In this document: positions 30,805-40,395 of the stretch, piece by piece
Position numbering within the stretch: the stretch's first letter is position 1
How the letters are laid out: the number at the start of each line of letters is the position of its first letter
Assembly: GCA_025458025.1 (NCBI GenBank)
Contig: JALOTF010000001.1
Location: forward strand, 1-64,000
Source: Beijerinckiaceae bacterium
GTDB taxonomy: Bacteria; Pseudomonadota; Alphaproteobacteria; Rhizobiales; Beijerinckiaceae
Length of the DNA: 64,000 bases
Reading direction: 5' to 3'
The notes under the pieces: model-generated
What the model was told of the DNA's origin: nothing
Databases searched by the model: none
The model's input: the letters and a program-made list of their open reading frames with translations, nothing else
Program-made: the position numbers and the translations under genes

Positions 30805-31793
30805 CGGCGAAACCGCGCGGCCCGGAAATTTTTGCCCTCGAGGATGACAGGCGGGCCATCGCCATCCGCGAGGAGGCTGATTTCACGGCCTTGCCCGAGG
30901 CCTCGCCCGAGCCGGTCGTGGCCCAGCGCGGAAGCTGGCTGACCCGCGCCTTCTGGAGTGCGCTGACGCTTCTCGTCTCCCTGTTCCTGTTCGATGCGGT
31001 CTGGTCGCTGATCATCAGCTTGCAGCAGAAGAGCGTGCTCGCGGGGCAGATGGGCCTCGCGCTCATCGGCATCATCGGATTTGTCGTTCTCGTCTGGCTG
31101 ATGCGGGAAGCCTTCGCGTTGCTGCGCCTGCGCGCGGTGACCGGATTGCGTGAAGAAGCGCGGGCTGTGGCGCTGAAACCGGCTGATGCCCCGGTGCGGT
31201 CGCTGACCGCGAAGCTTGTGGCGTTCTACGCCAAGGATGCGACCACGGCTGCCGGGCGCGCGGAAATCGAGCGCAGCGCGAGTGAAATCCACGATCCCGA
31301 GACGCGCCTCGCCATTGCCGAGCGTGCCTTGCTGACAGCCAAGGATGACGCCGCCCGCGCAATGATCGCCAGTGCCGCGCAACGCGTTTCGGTGGTGACC
31401 GCCGTTTCGCCGCGTGCGCTGGTGGATATCGCCTTCGTCTTCGCGCAGGCGGTTCTGCTCATCCGCAAGCTTTCCGCGCTCTATGGCGGGCGAGCCAGCG
31501 GGCTCGCGCTTCTCGGTCTCGTGCGGCGTGTCGCGGGGCATCTGCTCATCACCGGTGGCATGGCCGCGGCCGAGCAGGTTCTGGGGCAGGTGATGGGTGC
31601 CGGGCTTGCCGCGCGCCTCTCGGCGAAGCTGGGGGAGGGGCTGCTGAACGGCATCCTCACGGCGCGGATCGGCATTGCGGCGCTCGAGGCTTGCCGTCCC
31701 ATGGATTTCCATGCGCTACCGCCCGTTTTGCTATCTGAAGTTGTAAAACAGATCATTGCACAAGAAAAAGTTGCGGAAAAACCTGCCGCGTGA
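30801..31793 (+). CDS. YcjF / TIGR01620 family membrane protein
   Basis: Overlaps ycjX by 4 nt; two TM helices followed by YcjF-like C-terminal domain. Confidence 0.87.
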   Translation: MTAKPRGPEIFALEDDRRAIAIREEADFTALPEASPEPVVAQRGSWLTRAFWSALTLLVSLFLFDAVWSLIISLQQKSVLAGQMGLALIGIIGFVVLVWLMREAFALLRLRAVTGLREEARAVALKPADAPVRSLTAKLVAFYAKDATTAAGRAEIERSASEIHDPETRLAIAERALLTAKDDAARAMIASAAQRVSVVTAVSPRALVDIAFVFAQAVLLIRKLSALYGGRASGLALLGLVRRVAGHLLITGGMAAAEQVLGQVMGAGLAARLSAKLGEGLLNGILTARIGIAALEACRPMDFHALPPVLLSEVVKQIIAQEKVAEKPAA

Positions 31794-31873
31794 CAGCAAC
31801 ATCCGGCCAATTGTTCCAGCAACTATAAGTTGTATTTCAATCTAACTCTTTGAAAAATATTGCGCCAATCTTC

Positions 31874-31889
31874 TGGCACGACCCTTGCC
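31874..31889 (+). promoter_or_regulatory. Sigma-54 promoter upstream of flgE1
   Basis: TGGCACGACCCTTGCC: exact TGGCACG-N4-TTGC with GG-N10-GC spacing, 90 bp before the flgE1 ATG. Confidence 0.9.
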
Positions 31890-31978
31890 AACATGGTCGG
31901 CAGGCTGGGGTCTGGTCAGGTTGTGCGTCGTGACCCTCGCCGCCAGTTTTTTCTTGTGAGCGATCGAGGTTCGCGTCC

Positions 31979-33328
31979 ATGGGTATCTTCGGTGCAATGA
32001 CCACGGCGATCTCGGGCCTGACGGCCCAGAGCTTCGCCCTTGAAAACATCTCGGGCAATATTGCGAACTCGCGCACGACCGGCTTCAAGCGGGTTGATAC
32101 GTCTTTCGCGGACATGATCCCGGATCTCCCGCCCCGCCGTGAGCTTTCGGGCTCCGTCGGTGCGTATAGCCGCAACACGGCCACCGTTCAGGGCGACATC
32201 CAGTCGAGCCAGATCGGCACGCATATGGCGATCTCCGGCGAGGGCTACTTCGCGGTTCGCGAGCGGACCGGCGAAGCCGCCGGCCAGCCGATCTTTGCCG
32301 GCTCGCAGCTCTATACCCGCCGCGGCGATTTCGAACTCGACCGCAACGGCTACATGGTGAACGGCACGGGCTACTTCCTGATGGGGTACCCGGTGAACCC
32401 GCAGACCGGCGCCGTCACCGGCTCCTCGACACAGGTTCTGCGCATCTCGTCGAACAACCTGCCGGCGCGCGCGACGAGCGAGATCGAGTACAATGTCAAC
32501 CTGCCGAAATACCCGCTCACCAACAATGCCGACCCGGTGGTTGCCGGCTCGGAGCTGTTGACTGGCGCGCTCTACACCGGCGCGACCGTGAACGCGGCGG
32601 ATGAGAACGGCTTCCTCGATCGCACGATCGCGGGTCAGTCGGTCACGGTGTATGATTCCGCCGGCTCGCCGGTGAACGTCCAGATCCGCTGGGGCAAGAC
32701 CACCAACGCTGCTCCGGAAACCTGGAGCGCCTATTACATGAGCGATTCCGCAGCTGCCGGCGCTACGCCGAAATGGACGCGGATCTCCAACAACGTCCAG
32801 TTCAACGCCTCGGGCCAGCTCATCACCCCGGCGAGCGGCATGATCCCCGGTTTTGCCTTCACCGTGGATGGCGTGACGACCCCGGCGATCGACCTCAACT
32901 TCGGTACGAATGGCCTGACGCAGTTCGCCGATCCGAATGGCCAGCTGGTGCCGAACCGCATCAGCCAGGATGGCTACCCGACCGGCACGCTCCAGCGTGT
33001 GCAGGTGGGTGAGGGTGGCCGCGTGATGGGTTCCTACTCGAACGGTCAGACCGTGGCCCTCGCGCAGATCCCCCTCGCGCAGTTCCCGGCCGATAACCTG
33101 CTGAAGCGCCGCGATGGCGGCGTGTTCGAGGAAACCCTCGAGAGCGGCCAGGAGCTGCTCGTCGATGGTGGCCGGAACATCCTCGGCGGTTCGCTCGAGA
33201 ATTCGAACACCGATATCGCGGACGAGTTCTCGAAGATGATCGTCACCCAGCAGGCCTACTCGGCCAATACCCGCGTGGTCACCACCGCGCAGACCATGCT
33301 GCAGGACGTCATCAACATCATTCGTTGA
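31979..33328 (+). CDS. flgE: Flagellar hook protein FlgE, copy 1
   Basis: MGIFGAMTTAISGLTAQSFALENISGNIANSRTTGFKRVDT; C-terminal SNTDIADEFSKMIVTQQAYSANTRVVTTAQTMLQDVINIIR. Confidence 0.93.
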   Translation: MGIFGAMTTAISGLTAQSFALENISGNIANSRTTGFKRVDTSFADMIPDLPPRRELSGSVGAYSRNTATVQGDIQSSQIGTHMAISGEGYFAVRERTGEAAGQPIFAGSQLYTRRGDFELDRNGYMVNGTGYFLMGYPVNPQTGAVTGSSTQVLRISSNNLPARATSEIEYNVNLPKYPLTNNADPVVAGSELLTGALYTGATVNAADENGFLDRTIAGQSVTVYDSAGSPVNVQIRWGKTTNAAPETWSAYYMSDSAAAGATPKWTRISNNVQFNASGQLITPASGMIPGFAFTVDGVTTPAIDLNFGTNGLTQFADPNGQLVPNRISQDGYPTGTLQRVQVGEGGRVMGSYSNGQTVALAQIPLAQFPADNLLKRRDGGVFEETLESGQELLVDGGRNILGGSLENSNTDIADEFSKMIVTQQAYSANTRVVTTAQTMLQDVINIIR

Positions 33329-33553
33329 GCCAGAAGGCTGGCGCGTTTCGCCAGAGTGTTCCTCCATGATCCCTGTTCGGGACAGACATGAGACCCACGA
33401 GACCGACGAGGCGGCCCCCCGCTTCGCTGGCCTCGCGGCGCGTCTGTCCCGGCGCGGCAGAATTTGCCGCCTGCCCGGCAGAAGGGTTCGCCTTCGCGGA
33501 AGAGACTTAGCCTTGCGCAACCAAAAGTTGTGTAAAATCAACAATCACAATCT

Positions 33554-33569
33554 TGGCATGAAATCTGCG
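33554..33569 (+). promoter_or_regulatory. Sigma-54-type promoter upstream of flgE2
   Basis: TTGGCATGAAATCTGCG with GG-N10-GC spacing; about 85 bp before the flgE2 ATG. Confidence 0.7.
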
Positions 33570-33653
33570 TTCGAACTGGCAGCGCCCGGTTCGCTTGCAG
33601 AAGGCTTCGTCGACCGGGGGCATGTCCTGTCCCTGAATGACGAGGTTTCTGCC

Positions 33654-35003
33654 ATGGGTATCTTCGGAGCGATGACGACGGCCGTTTCCGGCCTCACCTC
33701 GCAGAGTTTTGCGCTCGAGAACATCTCGGGCAACATTGCCAATTCCCGCACCACCGGCTTCAAGCGGGTGGATACGGCCTTTGCCACGCTGGTGCCGGAT
33801 TTGCCGAGCGGTCGCGAGGTTGCCGGTTCGGTTGGCGCTTACAGCCGGAATGCCATTGCCAAACAGGGTGATGTGCTCTCGAGCGACGTCAACACCAACA
33901 TGGCGATTTCCGGCCGCGGTATGTTCACCGTCAAGCAGCGCACGTCGGTTTCCGATGGCGTTCCGGTGTTCGGTGGCCAGAACTATTTCACCCGTCGTGG
34001 CGATTTCGACGTGGATCGCAATGGCTATCTCGCGAATGGCTCAGGCTTCTATCTCATGGGTTATCCGGTGGACCCCGGAACCGGTTCGCCGACCGGCTCG
34101 GCCCTTCAGGTGATCCGTGTCTCGAATGACAATCTCCCGGCGCGTGCGACGACCGAGATCGCCTATCGCGGCAACCTTCCGCGCTACCCGCAGACGGCTC
34201 TGGCCGATCCGAGTGCGGCGGGCTCCGAACTCCTGACGGGCGCAGCCTATACCGGCGCGACCATCGCTGCGAGCGACGAGACCGGCTTCCTCAACCGCAC
34301 GATCGCCGGCCAGGCGGTGACGGTCTACAATGCGGTCGGCACGCCGATCGATGCGCAGATCCGGTGGGGCAAGACCTCCAACGCGGCGGGTGCAGAAACC
34401 TGGTCGGCCTATTACCTTAGCGACTCCGCCGCGACGGGTGCCGCCGCCAAGTGGACGCGCTTTGCCTCGGGCGTGACCTTCGACAGCAATGGCCGGATGA
34501 CCGCTCCGGCTTCCGGCTCGGTCTCGACCACCTTCACGGTGGATGGCTCCACCAGCGGCGCGCTCGATTTCGTGTTCGGGCCCACGGGTCTCACCCAGTT
34601 CGCGGATGCGAACGGCACGCTCAACATCAATACGCTGTCACAGGATGGCTACCCCTCCGGCACGCGCAGCGGCGTGGAGATCGGTGAGGGTGGCCGCGTG
34701 ATGGGCATCTATTCCAACGGGCAGACGGTTGCGCTCGCGCAGATCCCGTTGGCCCAGTTCGCCTCCGACAACCTGCTCAAGCGCAAGGATGGCGGGGCGT
34801 TCGAGGAGACGCTGGAGAGCGGCGAGCCGATCTATGTCGATGCGGGTCGCAATCTCATCGGCGGGTCTCTCGAAGGCTCGAACGCGGATATCGCGGATGA
34901 ATTCTCGAAGATGATCGTCACGCAGCAGGCCTATTCGGCCAACACGCGGATCATCACCACGGCGCAACAGATGCTGCAGGACACGATCAACATCGTCCGG
35001 TAG
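33654..35003 (+). CDS. flgE: Flagellar hook protein FlgE, copy 2
   Basis: Near-identical N- and C-terminal motifs to copy 1 (MGIFGAMTTAVSGLTSQSFALENISGNIANSRTTGFKRVDTAFA). Confidence 0.93.
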   Translation: MGIFGAMTTAVSGLTSQSFALENISGNIANSRTTGFKRVDTAFATLVPDLPSGREVAGSVGAYSRNAIAKQGDVLSSDVNTNMAISGRGMFTVKQRTSVSDGVPVFGGQNYFTRRGDFDVDRNGYLANGSGFYLMGYPVDPGTGSPTGSALQVIRVSNDNLPARATTEIAYRGNLPRYPQTALADPSAAGSELLTGAAYTGATIAASDETGFLNRTIAGQAVTVYNAVGTPIDAQIRWGKTSNAAGAETWSAYYLSDSAATGAAAKWTRFASGVTFDSNGRMTAPASGSVSTTFTVDGSTSGALDFVFGPTGLTQFADANGTLNINTLSQDGYPSGTRSGVEIGEGGRVMGIYSNGQTVALAQIPLAQFASDNLLKRKDGGAFEETLESGEPIYVDAGRNLIGGSLEGSNADIADEFSKMIVTQQAYSANTRIITTAQQMLQDTINIVR

Positions 35004-35045
35004 CGGCTTCAGCCCCGGCCAGGCGGCCGGGCACAGGAGGGTCAC

Positions 35046-36929
35046 ATGGGTCTGCTTTCCGCGCTCAGCAATGCGGTGTCGGGACTGACAGTCAACCAGT
35101 CCCAGATGGAAATCATCTCGCGCAACGTCGCGAACAAGAACACGGTTGGCTACAACCGGCGGATCCTGCGCACGCAGGAGACGAGCGCCACCGGCATCAC
35201 CGCCGGCGCGGTTCGCGAGATCAGCGTCGATCGCATGCTCGACACCCTGATCCAGAAGCAGTTGCGCACCGAGGCGTCGGGCGGCGGTTATTCCGCGACC
35301 CGTGCCGATTATCTCTCGCGTGTTGACTCGATGTTCGGCCAGCCCGGCAGCTCCATCGGCATCAACCAGATCTTTGCCGATTTCTCGACCGCGATGCAGC
35401 AGCTCGCGGCCGATCCGGCTTCGCCCACCACGCGGCAGGAGGTTCTCGCCAAGGCGCAGAGCCTCGCGGCCGGCATCAGCTCGCTCTCGGGCAATGTGCA
35501 GGCCATGCGCGCCGAGATCGAGGCGCGGATCGCCAATGATGCGCAGAAGGCGAACGGCTTGCTCGATGGAATCGAGAGGACCACCAAGCGCCTCAATGAA
35601 GTGTTCGACGATGCGACCCGCCAGGGCCTGCTCGATGAGCGCGACCGTTACATCGACGAATTGTCGAATTACTTCGACCTGCGGACCTTCGACAACGGCA
35701 CCGGCAACTTCAACATCTACACCACCTCGGGTGGCCCGCTCTTCATCGAGGGGCGCAGCCTGCGCATCCAGTTCGACGGGCGCTTCGCCGTCAATGCGAA
35801 CAGCACTTACGATCCGAACCCTGCGGTTTCGACGCTTGGCCGTCTCGTGATGGCCGACCCGATCGGCAGCCAGATCGACCTCTCCCGCAACGGGTTGGTG
35901 AAGTCCGGCAGCATGGCCGCCCTGTTCGACCTGCGCGATCGCATTCTGGTGGAAACTCAGGCGCATCTCGACGAGTTCGCCGCGGCGATCACCACCTCGC
36001 TAGGCGACCGGACCATTGCCGGCACGGCAGTGACCGTGGGCCCGCAGCAGGGCTTCAACCTCGATCTTAATGCGCTGCAGAGCGGCAACGTCGCCACGCT
36101 GGAATACACCATCCAGCCGGCTGGCACGCGCCAGAAGGTATCGTTCATCGCGGTGAACAACCCCGGCGCCTTGCCCCTGCCGGCGGGTGCTACGGCGGAC
36201 CCGAATGACCTCGAATTCGGCATCGATTTCTCCGGTGGCATGGCGGCGGCAATCACCGCTATCGGAACGGCTCTGGGCGCGCCCTTCACCGTCAACAACC
36301 TTGGCGCCGGTGTGGTGCAGATCCTTGATGACGGTGCGGGTAACACGCGCGACATCAACGGGCTCTCGGCCCGCGCGACCGTGACCGGCCTCACCGATCA
36401 GGGCATGGCGCTGCCGTTCTTCGTGGACGGCAATGCCGGCTCACAGCTCTACACGGGTTCCTTCGATAGCGGCTCCCAGAAGCGCGGCTACTCCACCGGC
36501 ATCCGCGTGAACCCGGCCCTGCTGGCCGATCCCAGCCGCCTTGTGGTCTACGACACCATCCTGCCGGGCACCACTGCTGCGGGTGATCCGGCCCGCCCGA
36601 GCTTCCTGCGTGACCAGCTCCAGAGCTGGGAGACGGACTTCACTCCGGCCATCGCGCTCACCGGCTCCACCGCCATCTATCGCGGCACGGCGAGCCAGTT
36701 CCTGGACCGCGTGATCGCAGCCCAGACGCAGGCCTCGAGCAATGCCGAGGCGCTCTCCGAGGGGCAGGAGGTCATTCTCTCCACCCTGCGTGAGCGCGCC
36801 TCTGCGGTTTCCGGCGTCAACACCGATCAGGAACTCGCCGATCTGGTCGAGATTCAGAACATTTACGCCGCCAATGCGCGCATCATCTCTTCCGTGAAAG
36901 ACATGTTCGACGCCCTGATGAGGATCTGA
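35046..36929 (+). CDS. flgK: Flagellar hook-associated protein 1
   Basis: MGLLSALSNAVSGLTVNQSQMEIISRNVANKNTVGYNRR; C-terminal DQELADLVEIQNIYAANARIISSVKDMFDALMRI. Confidence 0.95.
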   Translation: MGLLSALSNAVSGLTVNQSQMEIISRNVANKNTVGYNRRILRTQETSATGITAGAVREISVDRMLDTLIQKQLRTEASGGGYSATRADYLSRVDSMFGQPGSSIGINQIFADFSTAMQQLAADPASPTTRQEVLAKAQSLAAGISSLSGNVQAMRAEIEARIANDAQKANGLLDGIERTTKRLNEVFDDATRQGLLDERDRYIDELSNYFDLRTFDNGTGNFNIYTTSGGPLFIEGRSLRIQFDGRFAVNANSTYDPNPAVSTLGRLVMADPIGSQIDLSRNGLVKSGSMAALFDLRDRILVETQAHLDEFAAAITTSLGDRTIAGTAVTVGPQQGFNLDLNALQSGNVATLEYTIQPAGTRQKVSFIAVNNPGALPLPAGATADPNDLEFGIDFSGGMAAAITAIGTALGAPFTVNNLGAGVVQILDDGAGNTRDINGLSARATVTGLTDQGMALPFFVDGNAGSQLYTGSFDSGSQKRGYSTGIRVNPALLADPSRLVVYDTILPGTTAAGDPARPSFLRDQLQSWETDFTPAIALTGSTAIYRGTASQFLDRVIAAQTQASSNAEALSEGQEVILSTLRERASAVSGVNTDQELADLVEIQNIYAANARIISSVKDMFDALMRI

Positions 36930-36931
36930 CC

Positions 36932-38464
36932 ATGACTGTTTCCAATTCCATGTTCCCCTTCTCCAGCGGCACCATCAAGACCCAGCAATATGCGCGTCTG
37001 CTGTTGCAGATGCGCGGCCAGATGGACGATCTCCAGCTCCAGATCGCGAGCGGGAAGAAATCCCAGACCTTCGGTGGCCTCGGCGACATGCGGGTTAGCT
37101 CTCTCACGTTCCGGAACCAGACCGGCGTGAACGATGGCTACTCGAGCGTGCTCGAAATGACCGATATCCGCCTCAAGATCATGGACCAGAGCACCAACGA
37201 GTTGCGCACGCTGGTCGATGGCGCCCGCGCCTCCATGCTCCAGACGCGCGGTACCGGCGGTTTTCCGGAAATCACCGCCTCGGTGAAGCAGGTTCAGGCG
37301 CAGTTCGAGCAGATGGTCACCTCGCTCAACGCGCAGCATGAAGGCCTGTTCCTCTATTCCGGTCGCACCCGCGACACGCGCCCCGTGGTGGATGCCAACA
37401 CGATCATGTGGGGCGATGGCACCAATGCCGGCCTGCGGCAGGTGATTGACGAGCGCCGCCAGGCGGATCTCGGCGTCACCGGGCTTGGTCGCATGGTCAC
37501 GAACCTCGTCGGCAGCAACGTGACGCTGGCAGAGGATGCCGTGGGCAACCCGTTCGGCATCAAGCTCGTGGCTGGTTCGGTGGGCGGTGGCATGTCGAAC
37601 GTCACGGTCACCGGCCCGGCTGGCGCGCCGATGACCATTGGCTTCAATTTCACGGGCTTGCCGCTTGCGGGTGAGCGCATCAGCTTCTCGGTGACGCTGC
37701 CGGATGGCAAGACGGTCAATCTCGGCTTTGCGGCTGATCAGGCTGGCACCTCTGATGATACTGTCTTCGCCATTGGCGCAACGGCCGCAGCGACGGCTGC
37801 GAACCTTCAGGCCGCGATCAACTCGCGACTGACGGATATCGGCCAGGGTGAACTGCGTGCAGCCTCTGGCCTTATGGCAGCCCGTCAGTTCTTTGATGGC
37901 TCGGTGAACAACCCGCCGCAGCGTGTGGCCGGCCCGCCCTTCAACACCTCTGTTGCCTATGCGCCTGTGGGCACCCGGCCGACGGTGATCTGGTATCGGG
38001 GCGACGACGATGCGCTCGTCAATGCCCGCGATACCCAGCGTGCGGAAATCGATACCGGCACCACCATCAGCCTCGGCGCGCGCGCCAGCGAAACCGCGCT
38101 CAAGGATTCCATGGTGGCGCTTGGCCTGTTCCTAGCGGAGGATTATCCGCCGGGCCTCGCTTCGACACAGGACCGCTATGACGCTGCCTCGGGCCGCGCC
38201 ATCGAGGTGATGAACTCGACCGGCGGGCCGAATGCCATCCTCGAGATGAACGGTGATTTCGGCCGCGCCGGCGCGCAGGTGCGGACGACCAAGACGCGGC
38301 AGGAAGACCGCAAGGTGTTTCTCAGCTCCGTGCTCGCGGGCATCGAAAACACCAACAAGGAAGAGGCGATCCTGCAACTGACCTCGCTGCAGACGACGCT
38401 GGAGGCGAGCTACACCGTGACCTCACGGCTCTCGCAGCTCTCGCTGGTGAACTTCCTGCGCTGA
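36932..38464 (+). CDS. flgL: Flagellar hook-associated protein 3 (flagellin-like)
   Basis: Flagellin-like N-terminus, directly follows flgK, C-terminal LSQLSLVNFLR. Confidence 0.88.
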   Translation: MTVSNSMFPFSSGTIKTQQYARLLLQMRGQMDDLQLQIASGKKSQTFGGLGDMRVSSLTFRNQTGVNDGYSSVLEMTDIRLKIMDQSTNELRTLVDGARASMLQTRGTGGFPEITASVKQVQAQFEQMVTSLNAQHEGLFLYSGRTRDTRPVVDANTIMWGDGTNAGLRQVIDERRQADLGVTGLGRMVTNLVGSNVTLAEDAVGNPFGIKLVAGSVGGGMSNVTVTGPAGAPMTIGFNFTGLPLAGERISFSVTLPDGKTVNLGFAADQAGTSDDTVFAIGATAAATAANLQAAINSRLTDIGQGELRAASGLMAARQFFDGSVNNPPQRVAGPPFNTSVAYAPVGTRPTVIWYRGDDDALVNARDTQRAEIDTGTTISLGARASETALKDSMVALGLFLAEDYPPGLASTQDRYDAASGRAIEVMNSTGGPNAILEMNGDFGRAGAQVRTTKTRQEDRKVFLSSVLAGIENTNKEEAILQLTSLQTTLEASYTVTSRLSQLSLVNFLR

Positions 38465-38490
38465 TCGCGGGCTGATCAGGTTCTGACAGA

Positions 38491-38515
38491 AAGGCGCCTC
38501 CGGGCGCCTTTTTTT
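38491..38515 (+). terminator. Rho-independent terminator after flgL
   Basis: aaGGCGCctccgGGCGCCttttttt. Confidence 0.9.
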
Positions 38516-38587
38516 GCTGGCTCGCGGGTTGCGCCTTCTGCCTTGGCTTCCCGTGCGCCTCGGCCTGCCATGCGCGCGAAGGCGCAT

Positions 38588-38614
38588 GAAAAACGCCCCG
38601 GAAACGGGGCGTTG
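38588..38614 (-). terminator. Rho-independent terminator after flaF
   Basis: aaaaACGCCCCggaaaCGGGGCGTtgt. Confidence 0.75.
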
Positions 38615-38658
38615 TGACATATCATGGAAGGGAAGTGGGGTAGCGCCCCGATCCGGGC

Positions 38659-39084
38659 TCAGCTGGCTGCGGCAACCGCTTCCGACGCGCGCGTCCCATT
38701 GGCCGTGTGGAGATCCGAGCCTTCGCGGCCGCGCAGGCCTGCCGCGATATGCTGGTTGATCTCGATCATCAGGTCGAGCTTCTGCGGATCAGGCTCGAAC
38801 AGCATGCGCATGCACTGGTTGATCACGAACCGGCACAGGCCAATCATGTTGGTGCGCATTTCGGCGGGCATGGGGCTCTGAGGATCGGTCGCCGCATCGA
38901 GGAAGATAGTCCACACCTGACGGTTGTGAGTCAGCGGGTCTTCCATCGTCGCGATGGTCGGCTCCCAGTTCTCCTTCAACCATTGCAGCTTGCTCGCCGC
39001 CTTGAGGAGCGCACGGGCCTCAAGCTCGCGCTGACTGAGCGCGAGTGTCTGTGTCTTGTTGTACGCTTGAATCGCGGGCTGCAT
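38659..39084 (-). CDS. flaF: Flagellar biosynthesis regulator FlaF
   Basis: MQPAIQAYNKTQTLALSQRELEARALLKAASKLQWLKENW...NRQVWTIFLDAATD. Confidence 0.93.
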   Translation of the reverse strand: MQPAIQAYNKTQTLALSQRELEARALLKAASKLQWLKENWEPTIATMEDPLTHNRQVWTIFLDAATDPQSPMPAEMRTNMIGLCRFVINQCMRMLFEPDPQKLDLMIEINQHIAAGLRGREGSDLHTANGTRASEAVAAAS

Positions 39085-39460
39085 GCTCGAACAGTTTCCT
39101 CTCATACGCCAGAAGCTGTTTCGCTTCCTTGAGGGCTTTATAGAACTCGCCGTCCAAAATATGGTTGTGAATGTTCATCAGTAGTTTCGTGGAGCTGGGA
39201 ACAGCTTTCTGAAAATCTGTGACGAACTTGTTGTAGAGACCGATATTTTCAGAAACCTTCCCGTCGATATACATCAACTGGATGGTCATATAGATCAACT
39301 TCGCCGGAGTGTCCGCCGACTTCGGGCTGAGAATGTCCTTCTCGCGCAGGATCGGCGCATTCCCCTCGATGATGAGGCTCGTGCGCTGGTCGCAGTTTCG
39401 GACAACTGCGGTGCCGATGATGATGCGTTCGTTGGGCTTCAGCTCAACTTTCAGGGCCAC
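39020..39460 (-). CDS. flbT: Flagellar biosynthesis repressor FlbT
   Basis: MALKVELKPNERIIIGTAVVRNCDQRTSLIIEGNAPILREKDIL. Confidence 0.95.
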   Translation of the reverse strand: MALKVELKPNERIIIGTAVVRNCDQRTSLIIEGNAPILREKDILSPKSADTPAKLIYMTIQLMYIDGKVSENIGLYNKFVTDFQKAVPSSTKLLMNIHNHILDGEFYKALKEAKQLLAYERKLFEHAARDSSVQQDTDTRAQSARA

Positions 39461-39604
39461 GTTCGGCCTCCTTCGTGCGAGAGAACTTCACCACAGCGGT
39501 GTAAACAACTCGTTGTAGACGATTTTGATTCTCGCTGAATCGTGCGTTTTTTGCAACCCAAAGTAGCATATTTCTTTGAGGCTGCCTCAAGGGCTGCAGT
39601 GGCT

Positions 39605-40384
39605 TCAACCCACGCGTTTCAGGAAGCCATCGGCTGCAACCGTGACCATCAGCTTGCCTTCCACGGCCTTGTCGATCACGAATTCCGGGTGGCTCCTCAG
39701 GTATTCGTGGAGTGCGGTTTTCGGGTTGTCGCCCGGCGACCAGGGACGGTCCGGGAAGAGGTCGGCCGGCATGTCTTCCACGAAGCTGTCGAACACCACG
39801 CAATAGCTGCCCTTTGTCACCATGGGGGCATAGGCCTCCAGCTCGGCGAGCACATGGGCGTGGGTATGCATGGAATCGAGGAAGACCAGCACGGTCTTGT
39901 GGCCCTTCGCGGCCTCCTTTACCTTCGCAACCGTCTCGGCAGCGACGCTGGAGCCTTCCACGAGATGCAGCAGCGGGCGCAGGGGATGCGCATCGAGCGC
40001 CGCGCGGTTATGCGGACGGATGTCGATGTCGATGCCGATCACCTTGCGCTGGCTGGCGCGCGGATCGAGTGTCTTTCCGGCGGCCATGGCGTCGCAATAA
40101 TCGAGCATGGCGAGCAGGCTGGCCGAGAGGATCAGCGAGCCGCCATGGGCAATGCCGGTTTCGATCACGAGATCCGGCTTCACCTGCCAGATCAGCTCCT
40201 GCACGGCCCACATATCCTGCGGATATTGGATGATCGGGCGACCGAGCCAATCGAAATTGTAGACGTATTTCTTGCGCATCGAGGCTTCGAGCCAGCGTTG
40301 CGATAGCGCACGGAACTCCGCGTCTTTCGCGTAGGCCTCGAGATGCTGGCGGCGTTCCTCGGCAAAGGCGGCGATCGGATCCAT
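39605..40384 (-). CDS. CmcI-like (cephalosporin hydroxylase / rhamnosyl O-methyltransferase family) methyltransferase
   Basis: YNFDWLGRPIIQYPQDMWAVQELIWQVKPDLVIETGIAHGGSLILSAS...VFLDSMHTHAHV. Confidence 0.88.
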   Translation of the reverse strand: MDPIAAFAEERRQHLEAYAKDAEFRALSQRWLEASMRKKYVYNFDWLGRPIIQYPQDMWAVQELIWQVKPDLVIETGIAHGGSLILSASLLAMLDYCDAMAAGKTLDPRASQRKVIGIDIDIRPHNRAALDAHPLRPLLHLVEGSSVAAETVAKVKEAAKGHKTVLVFLDSMHTHAHVLAELEAYAPMVTKGSYCVVFDSFVEDMPADLFPDRPWSPGDNPKTALHEYLRSHPEFVIDKAVEGKLMVTVAADGFLKRVG

Positions 40385-40395
40385 GGGAATCTCCT

